Source: an uncultured Candidatus Saccharibacteria bacterium
GTDB lineage: Bacteria > Patescibacteriota > Saccharimonadia > Saccharimonadales > Saccharimonadaceae
Length of the DNA: 64,000 bases
Direction of reading: 5' to 3'
Assembly (NCBI GenBank): GCA_946530965.1
Contig: CAMNAK010000001.1
Span: 124,001-188,000, forward strand
Shown here: piece by piece, positions 18,480-26,754 of the stretch
Position numbering within the stretch: position 1 is the stretch's first letter
Layout: each line of letters opens with the position of its first letter
Notes under the pieces: generated by a model
The model's database searches: none
What the model was told of the DNA's origin: nothing
What the model saw: only the letters and a program-made list of their open reading frames with translations
Translations under genes and position numbers: made by a program

Positions 18480-18488
18480 ATTATAGCA
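18480..18488 (-). promoter_or_regulatory. Extended -10 promoter TGCTATAAT for the micropeptide/sRNA
   Basis: Perfect TGnTATAAT on the minus strand. The predicted start near 18473 gives a leader of about 50 bases before the 19-codon ORF. Confidence 0.65.
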
Positions 18489-18565
18489 GAATCAATTTAA
18501 AAAACGCAAGCATTTTCGCGCTTAAAATTTGGGTTTTTATGCGCCAAGATATAAAGAAAAAATAG

Positions 18566-18574
18566 TGCTAATAT
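18566..18574 (+). promoter_or_regulatory. Extended -10 promoter TGCTAATAT, leaderless
   Basis: Ends 8 bases before the ATG at 18583; no ribosome binding site is present. Confidence 0.55.
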
Positions 18575-18582
18575 ATAAGTAT

Positions 18583-19269
18583 ATGCAAGACTACACAATT
18601 GATCCAACTAGTCCATCGTTTAATTCTAGGACGCCGTTTAATGCGGGTTCTCCTATAAAAATGGACCAAGATAAGGCCAAAAAAGCGCTTACTGTCTTTG
18701 CGATAATGTTCGGAATTATACTGCTTGTTCCTGGAATAATTATTGGTGTTGTCTTTTTTGTAATCCTTGGGCCAATGTGGCGCGAGGGTATTAATAAGAT
18801 TGAATCTCATAGTAACGGCATCGAAATTCCACTTAATACCGCGCATGTTATTTCGAAACTAAAACAGAATTATGATAGTTCTACTATAAAGATCCCAATT
18901 ACTTCCTTGGACTGCGAAGAATTGAATGTTTATGTAAATAATAGTGCGGACGATACTAAGTCGTTTGATATCTGCGAAGGCGATAAAATCGAAACATTTA
19001 TTACGTCTGCAGGCAGTGGTAGGACTTATATTTATCTTCTAGACAATTCACATATTGCTCGTTTGAAAACCAATACGACTTATTCGAAACTATACGAGAT
19101 CGCTATCTACTCCGAGCGAAAGGCCGAGATCGTCGAGAAAGCTAAGACGATTAGTTTATCTAGCGAAACGCCTGTGATTGAAATTCCAGAAGTACCACAA
19201 GTCCCAAATGTGGAAGACATCATAGATTCGGTAGACCCAACCGAAAGGGTTAATAATACGGATAATTAA
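18583..19269 (+). CDS. Single-pass membrane protein, unknown
   Basis: 228 aa from the ATG at 18583; the earlier start in the ORF track lies upstream of the promoter. About 28 polar residues are followed by a long hydrophobic segment (LTVFAIMFGIILLVPGIIIG and on), then an outer domain of about 170 residues with two cysteines (LDCEEL, FDICEGD) that could form a disulfide. The tail is rich in Pro, Val and Asp. No family is recognised. The layout matches the other anchored proteins at 11.8, 59.5 and 60.4 kb. Confidence 0.65.
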   Translation: MQDYTIDPTSPSFNSRTPFNAGSPIKMDQDKAKKALTVFAIMFGIILLVPGIIIGVVFFVILGPMWREGINKIESHSNGIEIPLNTAHVISKLKQNYDSSTIKIPITSLDCEELNVYVNNSADDTKSFDICEGDKIETFITSAGSGRTYIYLLDNSHIARLKTNTTYSKLYEIAIYSERKAEIVEKAKTISLSSETPVIEIPEVPQVPNVEDIIDSVDPTERVNNTDN

Positions 19270-19304
19270 TACTTAAGCGCAACTAATAAAGAAAGGAATA
19301 TAAA

Positions 19305-19754
19305 ATGCTATATCCAAGTGTAAGTAACCTATTTGAAGACGTATTTGATGGCGACTTCTTTGAGCGCCACGATTTGACACCAAGTCGCTTTGGTCGCCAT
19401 GTTGGCAAGCTTGCTGTAATGCGCACAGATATCAAAGAGACAAAGAATGCGTACAAACTAGCAATTGATCTTCCTGGCTACGAAAAAGAAAATATTAAGG
19501 TTACCCTAGAACAGGGCGTCCTAACAGTTTCTGCCGAGAAAAAGTCTGAGTTTAAGGAAGAAGACGAAGAAGAGCATAAGCTAATCCGCAGTGAGCGCTA
19601 TGTTGGTACCAATAGCCGTAGCTGGTTCGTCGGTGAAGATATTAAGCAAGAAGATATCAAGGCAAAGTATAAGAATGGTGTCTTGAATCTAACTATCGCT
19701 AAGCCAGCCGAAGAAATTAAGGCTAACGAAGTTAAGAATATTACGATTGAATAA
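19305..19754 (+). CDS. Small heat-shock protein, Hsp20/alpha-crystallin family
   Basis: 149-aa ATP-independent holdase chaperone. The alpha-crystallin domain spans about residues 40-140: MRTDIKETKNAYKLAIDLPG, ENIKVTLEQGVLTVSAEKK and the C-terminal KAKYKNGVLNLTIAKP with the family GVL motif. AAAGGA precedes the ATG. It is followed after 2 bases by trxA and then trxB, so folding stress and thiol redox genes appear to be expressed together. No CIRCE was seen upstream. Confidence 0.93.
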   Translation: MLYPSVSNLFEDVFDGDFFERHDLTPSRFGRHVGKLAVMRTDIKETKNAYKLAIDLPGYEKENIKVTLEQGVLTVSAEKKSEFKEEDEEEHKLIRSERYVGTNSRSWFVGEDIKQEDIKAKYKNGVLNLTIAKPAEEIKANEVKNITIE

Positions 19755-19756
19755 TC

Positions 19757-20056
19757 ATGCTAAAGAAAATTGATTGTTTTGAATTTGATAAACTCGTTTC
19801 CGAGAGCGAAGGCGAAGTCTTTGTAGATTTTTCTGCTGAATGGTGTGGCCCTTGCCAAAAGATGGAACCAATCTTGCGCGAAATCGCTGAGTCTAATACT
19901 GTTTACCAGGTAGATATCGATGAAGAAAAAGACTTGGCTATGGAAAACGAAGTCGTATCGATTCCATGCATTGTTCTATTCCGCGATGGTAAAGAAGTGA
20001 ACCGCATAATTGGGCTTTGCAAGAAACAGGATATCTTGGATCTAAAGAATGAATAA
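19757..20056 (+). CDS. trxA: Thioredoxin
   Basis: 99-aa thioredoxin with the canonical WCGPC active site (about residues 29-33) in FSAEWCGPCQKMEPILREIA and the cis-proline motif VSIPCIVLFRDGK; note Cys after the cis-Pro, where Thr is usual. Soluble cytoplasmic electron donor. It lies 2 bases after hsp20 and overlaps trxB by 8 bases, so it is probably reduced by that enzyme. Confidence 0.95.
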   Translation: MLKKIDCFEFDKLVSESEGEVFVDFSAEWCGPCQKMEPILREIAESNTVYQVDIDEEKDLAMENEVVSIPCIVLFRDGKEVNRIIGLCKKQDILDLKNE

Positions 20057-20957
20057 CGATATTTACGACCTTGCAATTATCGGCGGCGGACCAGCTGGCC
20101 TTTCGGCCGCGATCTATGCTGTTCGCGCGGGCTTAAAGACCGTAGTCTTTGAGAAGCTTGTTTGTGGTGGCCAGATTGTAAACTCTTCAAAGATAGATAA
20201 CTATCCAGGTATGCCGCATGTTTCTGGCGCGGAATTCTCGGATAGACTTCAGGCGCAAGCTGAGGAGCTTGGTGCAGAAATCGTTTTTGACGAAGTTTTG
20301 TGCTTTAGCAAAAAAGAAGATGTATTCGAGCTAAAGGGCGAAGAGATATATTCTGCAAAGGCAGTAGTTCTTGCTTGCGGTACCGCTTCGCGCCATCTGC
20401 AAATTCCTGGCGAAGCTGAGCTTATAGGTAAGGGTGTTTCGTTCTGCGCGACCTGCGATGGTAAATTCTTCGAAGGTAAAGATGTGGCCGTAATTGGTGG
20501 CGGCAATACCGCACTTTATGACGCGCTCTATCTTGCAGACATTTGTAAAAAGGTCTACTTGATTCATCGTCGTGACGAATTTCGTGGCAGTAAATCGGCT
20601 GTCGAGAAGCTAGAAAAACTTGATAATGTCGAATTCTTGCTAAATACTACTCCAGAGCGCATGCTTGGCGAGAAGAAGCTAGAAGGCCTAGAGGTATTGC
20701 AGGATGGCAAGAAGCGCACGCTTGAGCTGTCTGGTGTCTTTGAGGCTGTCGGTTCTGTGCCGCAGGGCGCAGCGCTAAATCCAAACCTCAAGACTACTGA
20801 AGACGGATATATTAAGTGCCATGAAAACTTCGAAACTAGTGTTGAGGGTGTATTTGTTGCTGGCGATCTTCGCGAGAAGCGCCTAAGACAGCTAACTACA
20901 GCCGTGGCAGACGGCGCCGAAGTTGTAACTAGCGTACAAGAATACTTAGCAAAATAA
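20049..20957 (+). CDS. trxB: Thioredoxin reductase (NADPH, FAD)
   Basis: 302-aa flavoprotein passing electrons from NADPH to thioredoxin. Motifs: GGGPAGLSAAIYAVRAGL (FAD Rossmann), CATCDGKFFEGKDVAVIGGG (redox CxxC followed by the NADPH Rossmann motif), HRRDEFRGS (NADPH phosphate binding) and VFVAGDLREKRLRQ (FAD-binding C-terminal motif). Overlaps trxA by 8 bases. Length is normal for low-molecular-weight TrxB. Confidence 0.96.
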   Translation: MNNDIYDLAIIGGGPAGLSAAIYAVRAGLKTVVFEKLVCGGQIVNSSKIDNYPGMPHVSGAEFSDRLQAQAEELGAEIVFDEVLCFSKKEDVFELKGEEIYSAKAVVLACGTASRHLQIPGEAELIGKGVSFCATCDGKFFEGKDVAVIGGGNTALYDALYLADICKKVYLIHRRDEFRGSKSAVEKLEKLDNVEFLLNTTPERMLGEKKLEGLEVLQDGKKRTLELSGVFEAVGSVPQGAALNPNLKTTEDGYIKCHENFETSVEGVFVAGDLREKRLRQLTTAVADGAEVVTSVQEYLAK

Positions 20958-20962
20958 GCATG

Positions 20963-20993
20963 AAAAACCCGCAGCGTAAAACTGCGGGAATTT
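20963..20993. terminator. Intrinsic terminator between trxB and convergent small gene
   Basis: CCCGCAG/CTGCGGG hairpin. The minus-strand side is followed by TTTTTC, the plus side by AATTTCG, so it is strongest for the minus-strand gene. Confidence 0.75.
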
Positions 20994-20995
20994 CG

Positions 20996-21337
20996 TTACA
21001 ATTGGATTCTCTTGCCAGCGGAAAGATGTTTACTTGAGATTACGACGCAGTTGTTGTTTGAACACTGAAGCGCGATTGTTTCGTAGACTTCTCCAAGAAC
21101 GATGCAGCATCTTCCAGTAAAGAAGTTGTTGACTGTCGTATTGCTATATGGATAGCTAATCGCAAGTGTTCCGTGGCGATTATTCTCTGTAGCATACTTT
21201 TTGAGTGCTTTTACGCACTCTTCTGCAAGGCGACATCCATTATCTCCGAAGAGATTGATACTGAGACATACGAAGTCTGTTTGCTCATGATGGCGCAGAG
21301 AGAGATAATCATGAATCTTAACACTCTTTTCCGGCAT
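20996..21337 (-). CDS. Small soluble protein, unknown (113 aa)
   Basis: 113 aa with five cysteines and no membrane segment. A purine-rich GGGGG site lies before the ATG, a TTGACT-17-TATAAT promoter precedes it (minus strand, 21371-21399) and a terminator follows. These give it a complete transcription unit. The sequence (INLFGDNGCRLAEECVKALK, FTGRCCIVLGEVYETIALQC) suggests an alpha/beta fold, but I do not recognise it. Its style (consensus promoter, strong leader) matches the small proteins at 30-35 and 51-54 kb rather than the neighbouring core genes. Confidence 0.65.
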   Translation of the reverse strand: MPEKSVKIHDYLSLRHHEQTDFVCLSINLFGDNGCRLAEECVKALKKYATENNRHGTLAISYPYSNTTVNNFFTGRCCIVLGEVYETIALQCSNNNCVVISSKHLSAGKRIQL

Positions 21338-21370
21338 ATAACGACCCCCTTAGTAATGTGCAATTAATAT

Positions 21371-21399
21371 ATTATACAGCTAAAGCTTAAAAAAGTCAA
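21371..21399 (-). promoter_or_regulatory. Promoter TTGACT-17-TATAAT (minus strand)
   Basis: TTGACT (complement of 21394-21399) and TATAAT (complement of 21371-21376) separated by 17 bp, upstream of the 113-aa gene. Confidence 0.65.
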
Positions 21400-21449
21400 T
21401 AGTTAGGCGCTTGCTTTGGTGTATGCGCAATAGAAACTAATATTTTGCT

Positions 21450-21540
21450 AATGTAGCCATTAACTTGCAAAATCTGCAAGCTAATCCAGATAAGCTAATA
21501 AAGCTAAGGTGTATTAACTTGCAAAAATCGCAAGCTAAAG
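21450..21540. repeat. Dispersed 91-bp structured repeat, copy A
   Basis: Aligns without gaps over 91 bp to 26823-26913, about 82 percent identical by eye. It contains two near-identical palindromic hairpins (TTAACTTGC...GCAAGCTAA) separated by a linker with AAGCTAA repeats. It lies upstream of the promoter of the HerA-like gene, so it is probably a DNA-level element or part of a separate RNA. Confidence 0.7.
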
Positions 21541-21590
21541 CCCATATGTGAGATTTGGGCCAGGACGCAAAAGGTTGTAGCGGCCCCTTG

Positions 21591-21599
21591 TGCTACAAT
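21591..21599 (+). promoter_or_regulatory. Extended -10 promoter TGCTACAAT
   Basis: Lies 24 bases before the ATG at 21624. TTGTAG and CTACAA arms at 21575-21580 and 21593-21598 form a 6-bp inverted repeat overlapping the -10, a possible operator. Confidence 0.5.
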
Positions 21600-21623
21600 A
21601 TAGTTATTAATTGAGGTAGAAAA

Positions 21624-23219
21624 ATGCTATTGAATGACAAGATTTTGGTAGGCAAAAGCGGCGACAAAGAGCTCTTTATCCTGCCTAAAATGGCAAACCG
21701 CCACGGGCTAATTACGGGTGCAAGCGGCTCTGGTAAAACTATTACTTTGAAGGTTATGGCCGAGAGCTTTTCGGATGCTGGCGTACCAGTATTCTTGGCT
21801 GACGTAAAGGGCGATCTTGCCGGTACGGCCATGATGGGTGAGGTTAACGAGAATATCCAAGAGCGCCTCGATGCTCTTAATATTCCAGATTTCGAGCCAA
21901 AATCCTTCCCAGTAAGATTCTGGGATATCTATGGCGAGAATGGTCATCCAGTCCGCGCTAACGTTGAGCAAGTTGGTCCAGAAATCCTTAGTATGATGCT
22001 TGGCCTAACAGAAGCTCAGGAAGGCAATCTCGCCATCGCTTTCGAAGTTGCAGAGGATGAACAGCTTCCGTTAATTAATCTTGAGGATTTGCGCGCAGTT
22101 CTTGCTTATGTCGCCGAAAATAAGGACAAATATGTAACTAAGTATGGCAATATAACAACTCAGAGTATTGGCGTTATTCAGCGTAGCCTCCTGACCTTAG
22201 AAAAGCAGGGTGCAGACAAGTTCTTTGGCGAGCCGGCCCTAGATATTAACGATTTCTTTGCTGTAGATAAAGATGGTCGTGGCGTAATTAATACGCTCCA
22301 CGCAGTTAAGCTATTCGAAAGCCCAGATCTATACGCAAGCTTCCTATTGTGGCTCCTAACCAGCCTATTTAGTCAGACGAATGAAGTTGGTGATCTAGAT
22401 AAGCCAAAGATGGTCTTCTTCTTCGATGAGGCTCACTTGCTATTCAATGGTATGCCTACTTATCGCCTCAAGAGGATTACTCAGGTTGTAAAACTTATCC
22501 GTTCTCATGGTATTGGCCTATACTTCATTTCTCAGCGTCCAACAGACATTCCGGATGAAATTATGTCCCAGCTTGGTAATCGTGTCCAGCATACGCTCCG
22601 TGCCTATACTCCAGCCGAGCAAAAGATTGTTAAGGCTAGCGCAGATTCCTTCCGTACGAATCCAGAATTCGATACCGCCGAGGCTATTCTCGCTCTTGGT
22701 ACAGGCGAAGCTTTGGTCTCCTTCCAGGATGCAAAGGGCGCGCCAAATATTGTCGAGAAGGCAACGATCTTGCCTCCACAGAGTCAGATGGGTGTAATCG
22801 ATGGTATCGCACGCCAGAAGATTATCAATGAGAGTCCATTCGTTGGCAAGTACGATACTGCCATTGATCCAGATTCTGCCTTCGAGCGTATTCAAAGAAT
22901 GAAGGCTGAGCTTGCCGAGCAGGCGATTAGTGAAGGTATTATTGAACAGCCGGTTCAATACAAGGGTGAAAGCCCTGAAGATATCCAAAGGCGTAATATC
23001 GAAGCCTTTAATGCAAAGCTTCGCGAGAATCAGGCGGCAAACCAGGCTGTTCTGCAGCAACAACAGACTGCTCCAGCTAAGACAACCAAGACTACGAAGG
23101 TTCCACAGAGCAAGCTAGAGAAATATGCTGACCGCGCCGTTGGCAACATGGTCGGTAGCGCAAGTAGCGCCGTTGGTAGAAACCTCATGAATAAGTTCCT
23201 AAAGAGCTTCTTTAAGTAA
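21624..23219 (+). CDS. HerA/YjgR-like P-loop ATPase (DUF853 type)
   Basis: 531-aa ATPase of the HerA/FtsK superfamily, YjgR subgroup. The N-terminus shows HGLITGASGSGKTITLKVMAE (Walker A) and VFLADVKGDLAG; Walker B is MVFFFDEAHLLFN; GIGLYFISQRPTDIPDEIM follows as sensor region. The C-terminus is Gln/Thr/Lys-rich and ends in a helical segment. The role of this subgroup is poorly defined; DNA pumping or processing is inferred from relatives. GAGGT lies before the ATG. It is transcribed alone between repeat A and a strong terminator. Confidence 0.85.
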   Translation: MLLNDKILVGKSGDKELFILPKMANRHGLITGASGSGKTITLKVMAESFSDAGVPVFLADVKGDLAGTAMMGEVNENIQERLDALNIPDFEPKSFPVRFWDIYGENGHPVRANVEQVGPEILSMMLGLTEAQEGNLAIAFEVAEDEQLPLINLEDLRAVLAYVAENKDKYVTKYGNITTQSIGVIQRSLLTLEKQGADKFFGEPALDINDFFAVDKDGRGVINTLHAVKLFESPDLYASFLLWLLTSLFSQTNEVGDLDKPKMVFFFDEAHLLFNGMPTYRLKRITQVVKLIRSHGIGLYFISQRPTDIPDEIMSQLGNRVQHTLRAYTPAEQKIVKASADSFRTNPEFDTAEAILALGTGEALVSFQDAKGAPNIVEKATILPPQSQMGVIDGIARQKIINESPFVGKYDTAIDPDSAFERIQRMKAELAEQAISEGIIEQPVQYKGESPEDIQRRNIEAFNAKLRENQAANQAVLQQQQTAPAKTTKTTKVPQSKLEKYADRAVGNMVGSASSAVGRNLMNKFLKSFFK

Positions 23220-23224
23220 TATAA

Positions 23225-23254
23225 AAATCCACCAGTTAACGCTGGTGGGTTTTT
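23225..23254. terminator. Intrinsic terminator after HerA-like gene
   Basis: CCACCAG/CTGGTGG hairpin with loop TTAACG, followed by TTTTT on the plus strand. On the minus strand ATTTTTAT follows, so it can also end the convergent operon. Confidence 0.85.
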
Positions 23255-23258
23255 GATG

Positions 23259-23492
23259 CTAGACTAATTGGCCGTAAACTTCGCCAAACTTGTCCTCTTC
23301 GACTCCTAAATCTCGGAGCATGGCGTAGGCTCGCTCCATTGGAATATATGAGAAGCAGTTAGATTCGTTCAGGATTTTTGCAATCGCGTTGTATTTCTTG
23401 AATTCGTTTGACGTTTCGTCGTAATTCTTTGCGAGATTTTGTGCCTTATCTCTTAACTCGACTTGGATTTGTGGTATTTCTTGGTTGTTCAT
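23259..23492 (-). CDS. Small helical protein, unknown (77 aa)
   Basis: 77 aa, all-polar and probably helical (ELRDKAQNLAKNYDETSNEF; YAMLRDLGVEEDKFGEVYGQ). Its ATG overlaps the stop of the upstream 672-aa gene (TAATG), so it is translated with it. No membrane segment or known motif. Because of the coupling, a partner or regulator of the large protein is a reasonable guess. Confidence 0.65.
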   Translation of the reverse strand: MNNQEIPQIQVELRDKAQNLAKNYDETSNEFKKYNAIAKILNESNCFSYIPMERAYAMLRDLGVEEDKFGEVYGQLV

Positions 23493-25510
23493 TATGCATT
23501 CCTCGAATTAACGCTTGATGGGAAGTTAATATTTGGTACTGGGCGTAGATGCATTCCAGAAACAATTGTGAGTTGCTCGCCATCAAAGACTTCCTGTAGT
23601 TCTCCGGATTCCGCCTTTAAAACTTCGGATTTATTTGTGACGTAGAAATGCTCGGTATTTTCTGGGTTGGCATCGAAACTAGTATCGTTGAAAGATAGGA
23701 CAGTCTCTACTGCAATATCTATAACATTCTCGCCCTCATCATCGTAGATGTCTCGCCTTACAACCGAAATGTTAGCCTGCTGCATATCGTATTCTTTGCT
23801 AAACATCGAATTGAATAGCTGGTAGAGGCGCACAGAAACATCGAGATCTTTTAGGCCATTCTGCTCAAGGATGTTTAGCAAGGTCTGTTTCTTTTCTTGT
23901 AGGCTAATCTTCTCAAAGCCACCGTTGGACTCAGCATATTCATTTAATGCCTCGCTAATGCGGCGTTGTTTTTCGGCTTCAGGATTGCCGGCTTCTGTTT
24001 CTTGCTGATTAATAAGGTCATACATCTTCTGGTAAGATTCGTCGAAACGCGCTCTAGTTTCTTCGTTGTCAGTCATGAGCTTTAGACCACTAAGCGGAGC
24101 GCCGACTTTTGCTGCAGTAAGGTCGCTTCGGTAAACTTCCTTTACGGTGTCTGCGCCAACAATCATATCATCGCAGCGGAAGCGAAGATTGGCGTGGCCT
24201 GAGCCATATTCACCATTCCCGAGCTTATGGCCGGTGCTGTCGAAATAGCTAACCTCAAAATTAATTCCGTATTCATTGAGCATTTTGCCAAGAATCATGG
24301 TTAGCTCATAGCAAACTGCGCGGTTGTTTTCTGGCGTAATTTGCTCGATATAGCTAATGTCTTTATGGATAGCGCCTAGGTTTTCTTCGCCATAACCGGC
24401 CATATAACGGCCGTCATAACTCAGTAATTTACAAAGCTTGATATATGTAAATAAAGCTTTATCTAGATTAGTGGCATCTTCTGGCATGCCTTCGGTAAGG
24501 GCGGAATGTAGCTCTGGAGAAATCTTAGTCTTTTCGAGGAGCGGTTCGTTGGTCTCCATGACCTTGTTTATGAAATCATGATTAATAACGCGGCAATACT
24601 CGGACATATGCTCGCGCGCTCTGTCTGGTAGGCAGAATTTATCGTTAAATAAGTCCGAATGGTCTTCTATAAACTTGGCGAGTTCAGCCTGAGAAACGCC
24701 TTCGACAGAGCCTTTCTCGTTGAGTGCGGTCAGAAAATCGTCGTCGCTCTGATCAAAGAAGGCCAGAATATCGTTGCCATTTAGTTGAATGTCTTTACCG
24801 TCAAGTTTATCTGTTAGCGGATTTTCCTCGCAATAATTCCGGAAAGCTTCAGGACCTGTTGCTTCGCGAATAATCTGAATCCTCTTAACTTCTGTCTCGG
24901 TTAAATCTTCTAGCTTGCCGTCTTGTTGCAGCTTGTCTAGGCTGCGCATTAGCTGAGCAGGTGAATCGATGCAGGAATGCGTAACTGAAACCGTATCGAC
25001 GTCTATTGTGCCATCATAAGTCTTAACTTCGCGGCTAGTCATCTGCGAAACGGAAGGAATCTCTCCATCGAGTAGTTTCTGGACTTTATCAAAGAAAACG
25101 CCGTTGGAAATGGCACGAATGGCGGTCTCCTCGTTGATCTTTTTGTCGGTCATGAGACCGGCTTCGACTACTGGACTTGCGTGAAGTTCTTCAAAATCCT
25201 CATCGGAAATAAATATATACTGTTCTTGCCAATTAGGAACCTTGTCTTCTTTGACAAGATATTTCTCGAGGTCCGCCATGCCCATGTTTACGATATGCTC
25301 GTCGGCAAAAATTGAGTTGCCCTTGGAGTTTAGACCTTTTTCGCGAAGCCTACGCTGGTAGCTAGGACTATTAGTATCTGCTTCAGGATTTTGGGCTAGT
25401 TCGGCAAGAGAGTCCCATTCGTTGGTCTGTTCTTCGGAAGCGGAATCTTGGGCCTCTGCGGGGCTGGTTTCTTTGGCGAATTTGCTCTTAATAAAAGACC
25501 TCAGGCTCAT
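23492..25510 (-). CDS. Large cytoplasmic protein with cryptic transglutaminase-like triad
   Basis: 672 aa from the ATG at 25510; the 34 residues before it in the ORF track run through the promoter. The N-terminal part is acidic and helical with no recognised domain. A C-terminal segment has Cys400 in AVCYELTMILGKML, His439 in GSGHANLRF and Asp454 in GADTVKE. The spacing (39 and 15 residues) and flanking pattern fit a transglutaminase-like (papain-fold) core, so a cysteine protease or acyl transferase is possible. No signal peptide or membrane segment. An extended -10 TGTTATAAT ends 6 bases before the ATG, so a leaderless mRNA is predicted. The small gene at 23.3 kb is coupled to its end. Confidence 0.65.
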   Translation of the reverse strand: MSLRSFIKSKFAKETSPAEAQDSASEEQTNEWDSLAELAQNPEADTNSPSYQRRLREKGLNSKGNSIFADEHIVNMGMADLEKYLVKEDKVPNWQEQYIFISDEDFEELHASPVVEAGLMTDKKINEETAIRAISNGVFFDKVQKLLDGEIPSVSQMTSREVKTYDGTIDVDTVSVTHSCIDSPAQLMRSLDKLQQDGKLEDLTETEVKRIQIIREATGPEAFRNYCEENPLTDKLDGKDIQLNGNDILAFFDQSDDDFLTALNEKGSVEGVSQAELAKFIEDHSDLFNDKFCLPDRAREHMSEYCRVINHDFINKVMETNEPLLEKTKISPELHSALTEGMPEDATNLDKALFTYIKLCKLLSYDGRYMAGYGEENLGAIHKDISYIEQITPENNRAVCYELTMILGKMLNEYGINFEVSYFDSTGHKLGNGEYGSGHANLRFRCDDMIVGADTVKEVYRSDLTAAKVGAPLSGLKLMTDNEETRARFDESYQKMYDLINQQETEAGNPEAEKQRRISEALNEYAESNGGFEKISLQEKKQTLLNILEQNGLKDLDVSVRLYQLFNSMFSKEYDMQQANISVVRRDIYDDEGENVIDIAVETVLSFNDTSFDANPENTEHFYVTNKSEVLKAESGELQEVFDGEQLTIVSGMHLRPVPNINFPSSVNSRNA

Positions 25511-25516
25511 AAGGAA

Positions 25517-25525
25517 ATTATAACA
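25517..25525 (-). promoter_or_regulatory. Extended -10 promoter TGTTATAAT, leaderless (minus strand)
   Basis: Ends 6 bases before the ATG at 25510 on the minus strand. Close to and divergent from the uppS promoter. Confidence 0.7.
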
Positions 25526-25584
25526 AAAAATATATGGGGTAGTTTGGTTAGAATTATACTCTATCCGAAGGTGGGTTTTTATTG

Positions 25585-25590
25585 TACAAT
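25585..25590 (+). promoter_or_regulatory. -10 box of uppS (TACAAT), leaderless
   Basis: Ends 9 bases before the ATG at 25600. This argues against the TTG at 25582 or the ATG at 25591 as the start. Confidence 0.55.
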
Positions 25591-25599
25591 ATGCCGAAC

Positions 25600-26331
25600 A
25601 TGGATAAAGCAATCTCTATTAACAATCAACTTGTTAAAATTCCAACGCACGTCGCAATTATTGTTGATGGCAATGGCCGTTGGGCGAAAGAGCGTGGCTT
25701 GACGCGCATGAAGGGTCACGATGCTGGCTTTAAAAACCTCAAAAAGCTCGCCAACCATATCTTTGACCGTGGCGTAAAAGTTATAAGCTTTTATGTATTT
25801 TCTACAGAGAATTTTAAACGTAGCGAAGAAGAAGTAAGCCATCTTATGGACATCTTTGTAAAGATGTGTCGTTTTGAGCTTAAAACTTTCATGAAGAATA
25901 ACATTCGCGTAATTTTTAGCGGTGCAGACGAACCACTTCCAAAGAAGGTTATTGAAGCTAGAGATTGGATTGCCGATCAGACTAAGGAAAATACCGGTGG
26001 CATTATGAACTTTTGCCTTAACTATGGTGGTCGCGCAGAGATTGTTAATGCTGTAAAAAGAATTGCTGCAGAGAAAAATCCAGAAGAGATCGCTGAGCTT
26101 ACTGAACAAGACTTCGCAAAGTATCTCTACCAGGATCTACCAGATGTGGACTTTATGATTCGTACGAGTGGCGAGCAGCGCCTAAGTAACTTCTTGCTCT
26201 GGCAGAATTCCTATGCCGAATTCTATTTTCCAGAAACCAAGTTTCCTGACTTTAATGCGGAAGATTTCGACCAAGCGCTAATTGAGTATACGCGCCGCGA
26301 TCGCCGTTTTGGCGCGATTAAAAATGCCTAA
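25600..26331 (+). CDS. uppS: Isoprenyl transferase, undecaprenyl diphosphate synthase
   Basis: 243-aa cis-prenyltransferase that builds the C55 carrier lipid. Motifs: HVAIIVDGNGRWAKERGL (catalytic Asp in DGNGRWA), GFKNLKKL, VISFYVFSTENFKRS, INLFLNYGGR-like FCLNYGGRAEIVNAV, MIRTSGEQRLSNFLLWQ and a C-terminal RDRRFG. Start chosen as ATG 25600 because the -10 box ends just upstream. It works with uppP at 8.5 kb and feeds the polysaccharide genes. No isoprenoid precursor pathway genes are visible here. Confidence 0.95.
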   Translation: MDKAISINNQLVKIPTHVAIIVDGNGRWAKERGLTRMKGHDAGFKNLKKLANHIFDRGVKVISFYVFSTENFKRSEEEVSHLMDIFVKMCRFELKTFMKNNIRVIFSGADEPLPKKVIEARDWIADQTKENTGGIMNFCLNYGGRAEIVNAVKRIAAEKNPEEIAELTEQDFAKYLYQDLPDVDFMIRTSGEQRLSNFLLWQNSYAEFYFPETKFPDFNAEDFDQALIEYTRRDRRFGAIKNA

Positions 26332-26592
26332 AATGGATAGAAATGACGACCGAACAAATAAAAGAAAGGATTATTCGTAGTATTGCTCGCAGTATGGAAG
26401 TTGGGGGGAGTAAATTACGACCACGACGATTCGACTGAAGAATCTTTTTGCTTACTGCATCAGCGAAGTGTGTAGATGGTGTCTATGGGTGAGTTTCGGG
26501 TGAGCGGGTTATTCTGAGCCAAAAACGAACAGAACATAAAACAGACCCCATTACTAAACTGCTCACTTTCGTATTAGAATTATAAGGCCCAA
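26332..26592. other. Gap after uppS with no recognised gene
   Basis: About 260 bases between uppS and the tRNA-Leu terminator. The only ORF of note is a 31-codon frame at 26344 (start MTTEQIKERIIRSIARS), without a ribosome binding site, ending in TGA. Base composition is less AT-rich than typical spacers here, so a decayed gene or an RNA gene is possible, but I cannot match it to 4.5S, 6S, tmRNA or RNase P RNA. Confidence 0.3.
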
Positions 26593-26621
26593 AGAAAAAC
26601 ACCCCTATAAATAGGGATGCT
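26593..26621 (-). terminator. Intrinsic terminator of tRNA-Leu transcript
   Basis: On the minus strand CCCTAT-TT-ATAGGG is followed by GTGTTTTTC. It lies about 50 bases downstream of the tRNA 3' end. Confidence 0.7.
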
Positions 26622-26671
26622 TTTCACTAACGTCAAATGAGCAATATTTCCATTGTGACGTCTAAATATGG

Positions 26672-26754
26672 TCCGCGAGACTGGACTTGAACCAGCACGC
26701 CGATTGGCATATGCTCCTAAGGCATACGTGTATACCAATTTCACCACTCGCGGA
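26672..26754 (-). tRNA. tRNA-Leu (anticodon UAG)
   Basis: Minus-strand cloverleaf: acceptor TCCGCGA pairs with TCGCGGA; anticodon stem TATGC/GCATA encloses CTTAGGA, so the anticodon is UAG; a long variable arm (class II) and the T-arm CTGG-TTCAAGT-CCAG follow. CCA is encoded directly after (26669-26671). A minus-strand TGATATACT lies about 15 bases upstream as promoter. The ORF at 26580-26792 is a shadow of this tRNA. Confidence 0.95.

Noticed and set aside
26332-26592. Known housekeeping RNA (4.5S, 6S, tmRNA, RNase P)
   Set aside because: None of the conserved cores of these RNAs could be seen; left as an unexplained gap.
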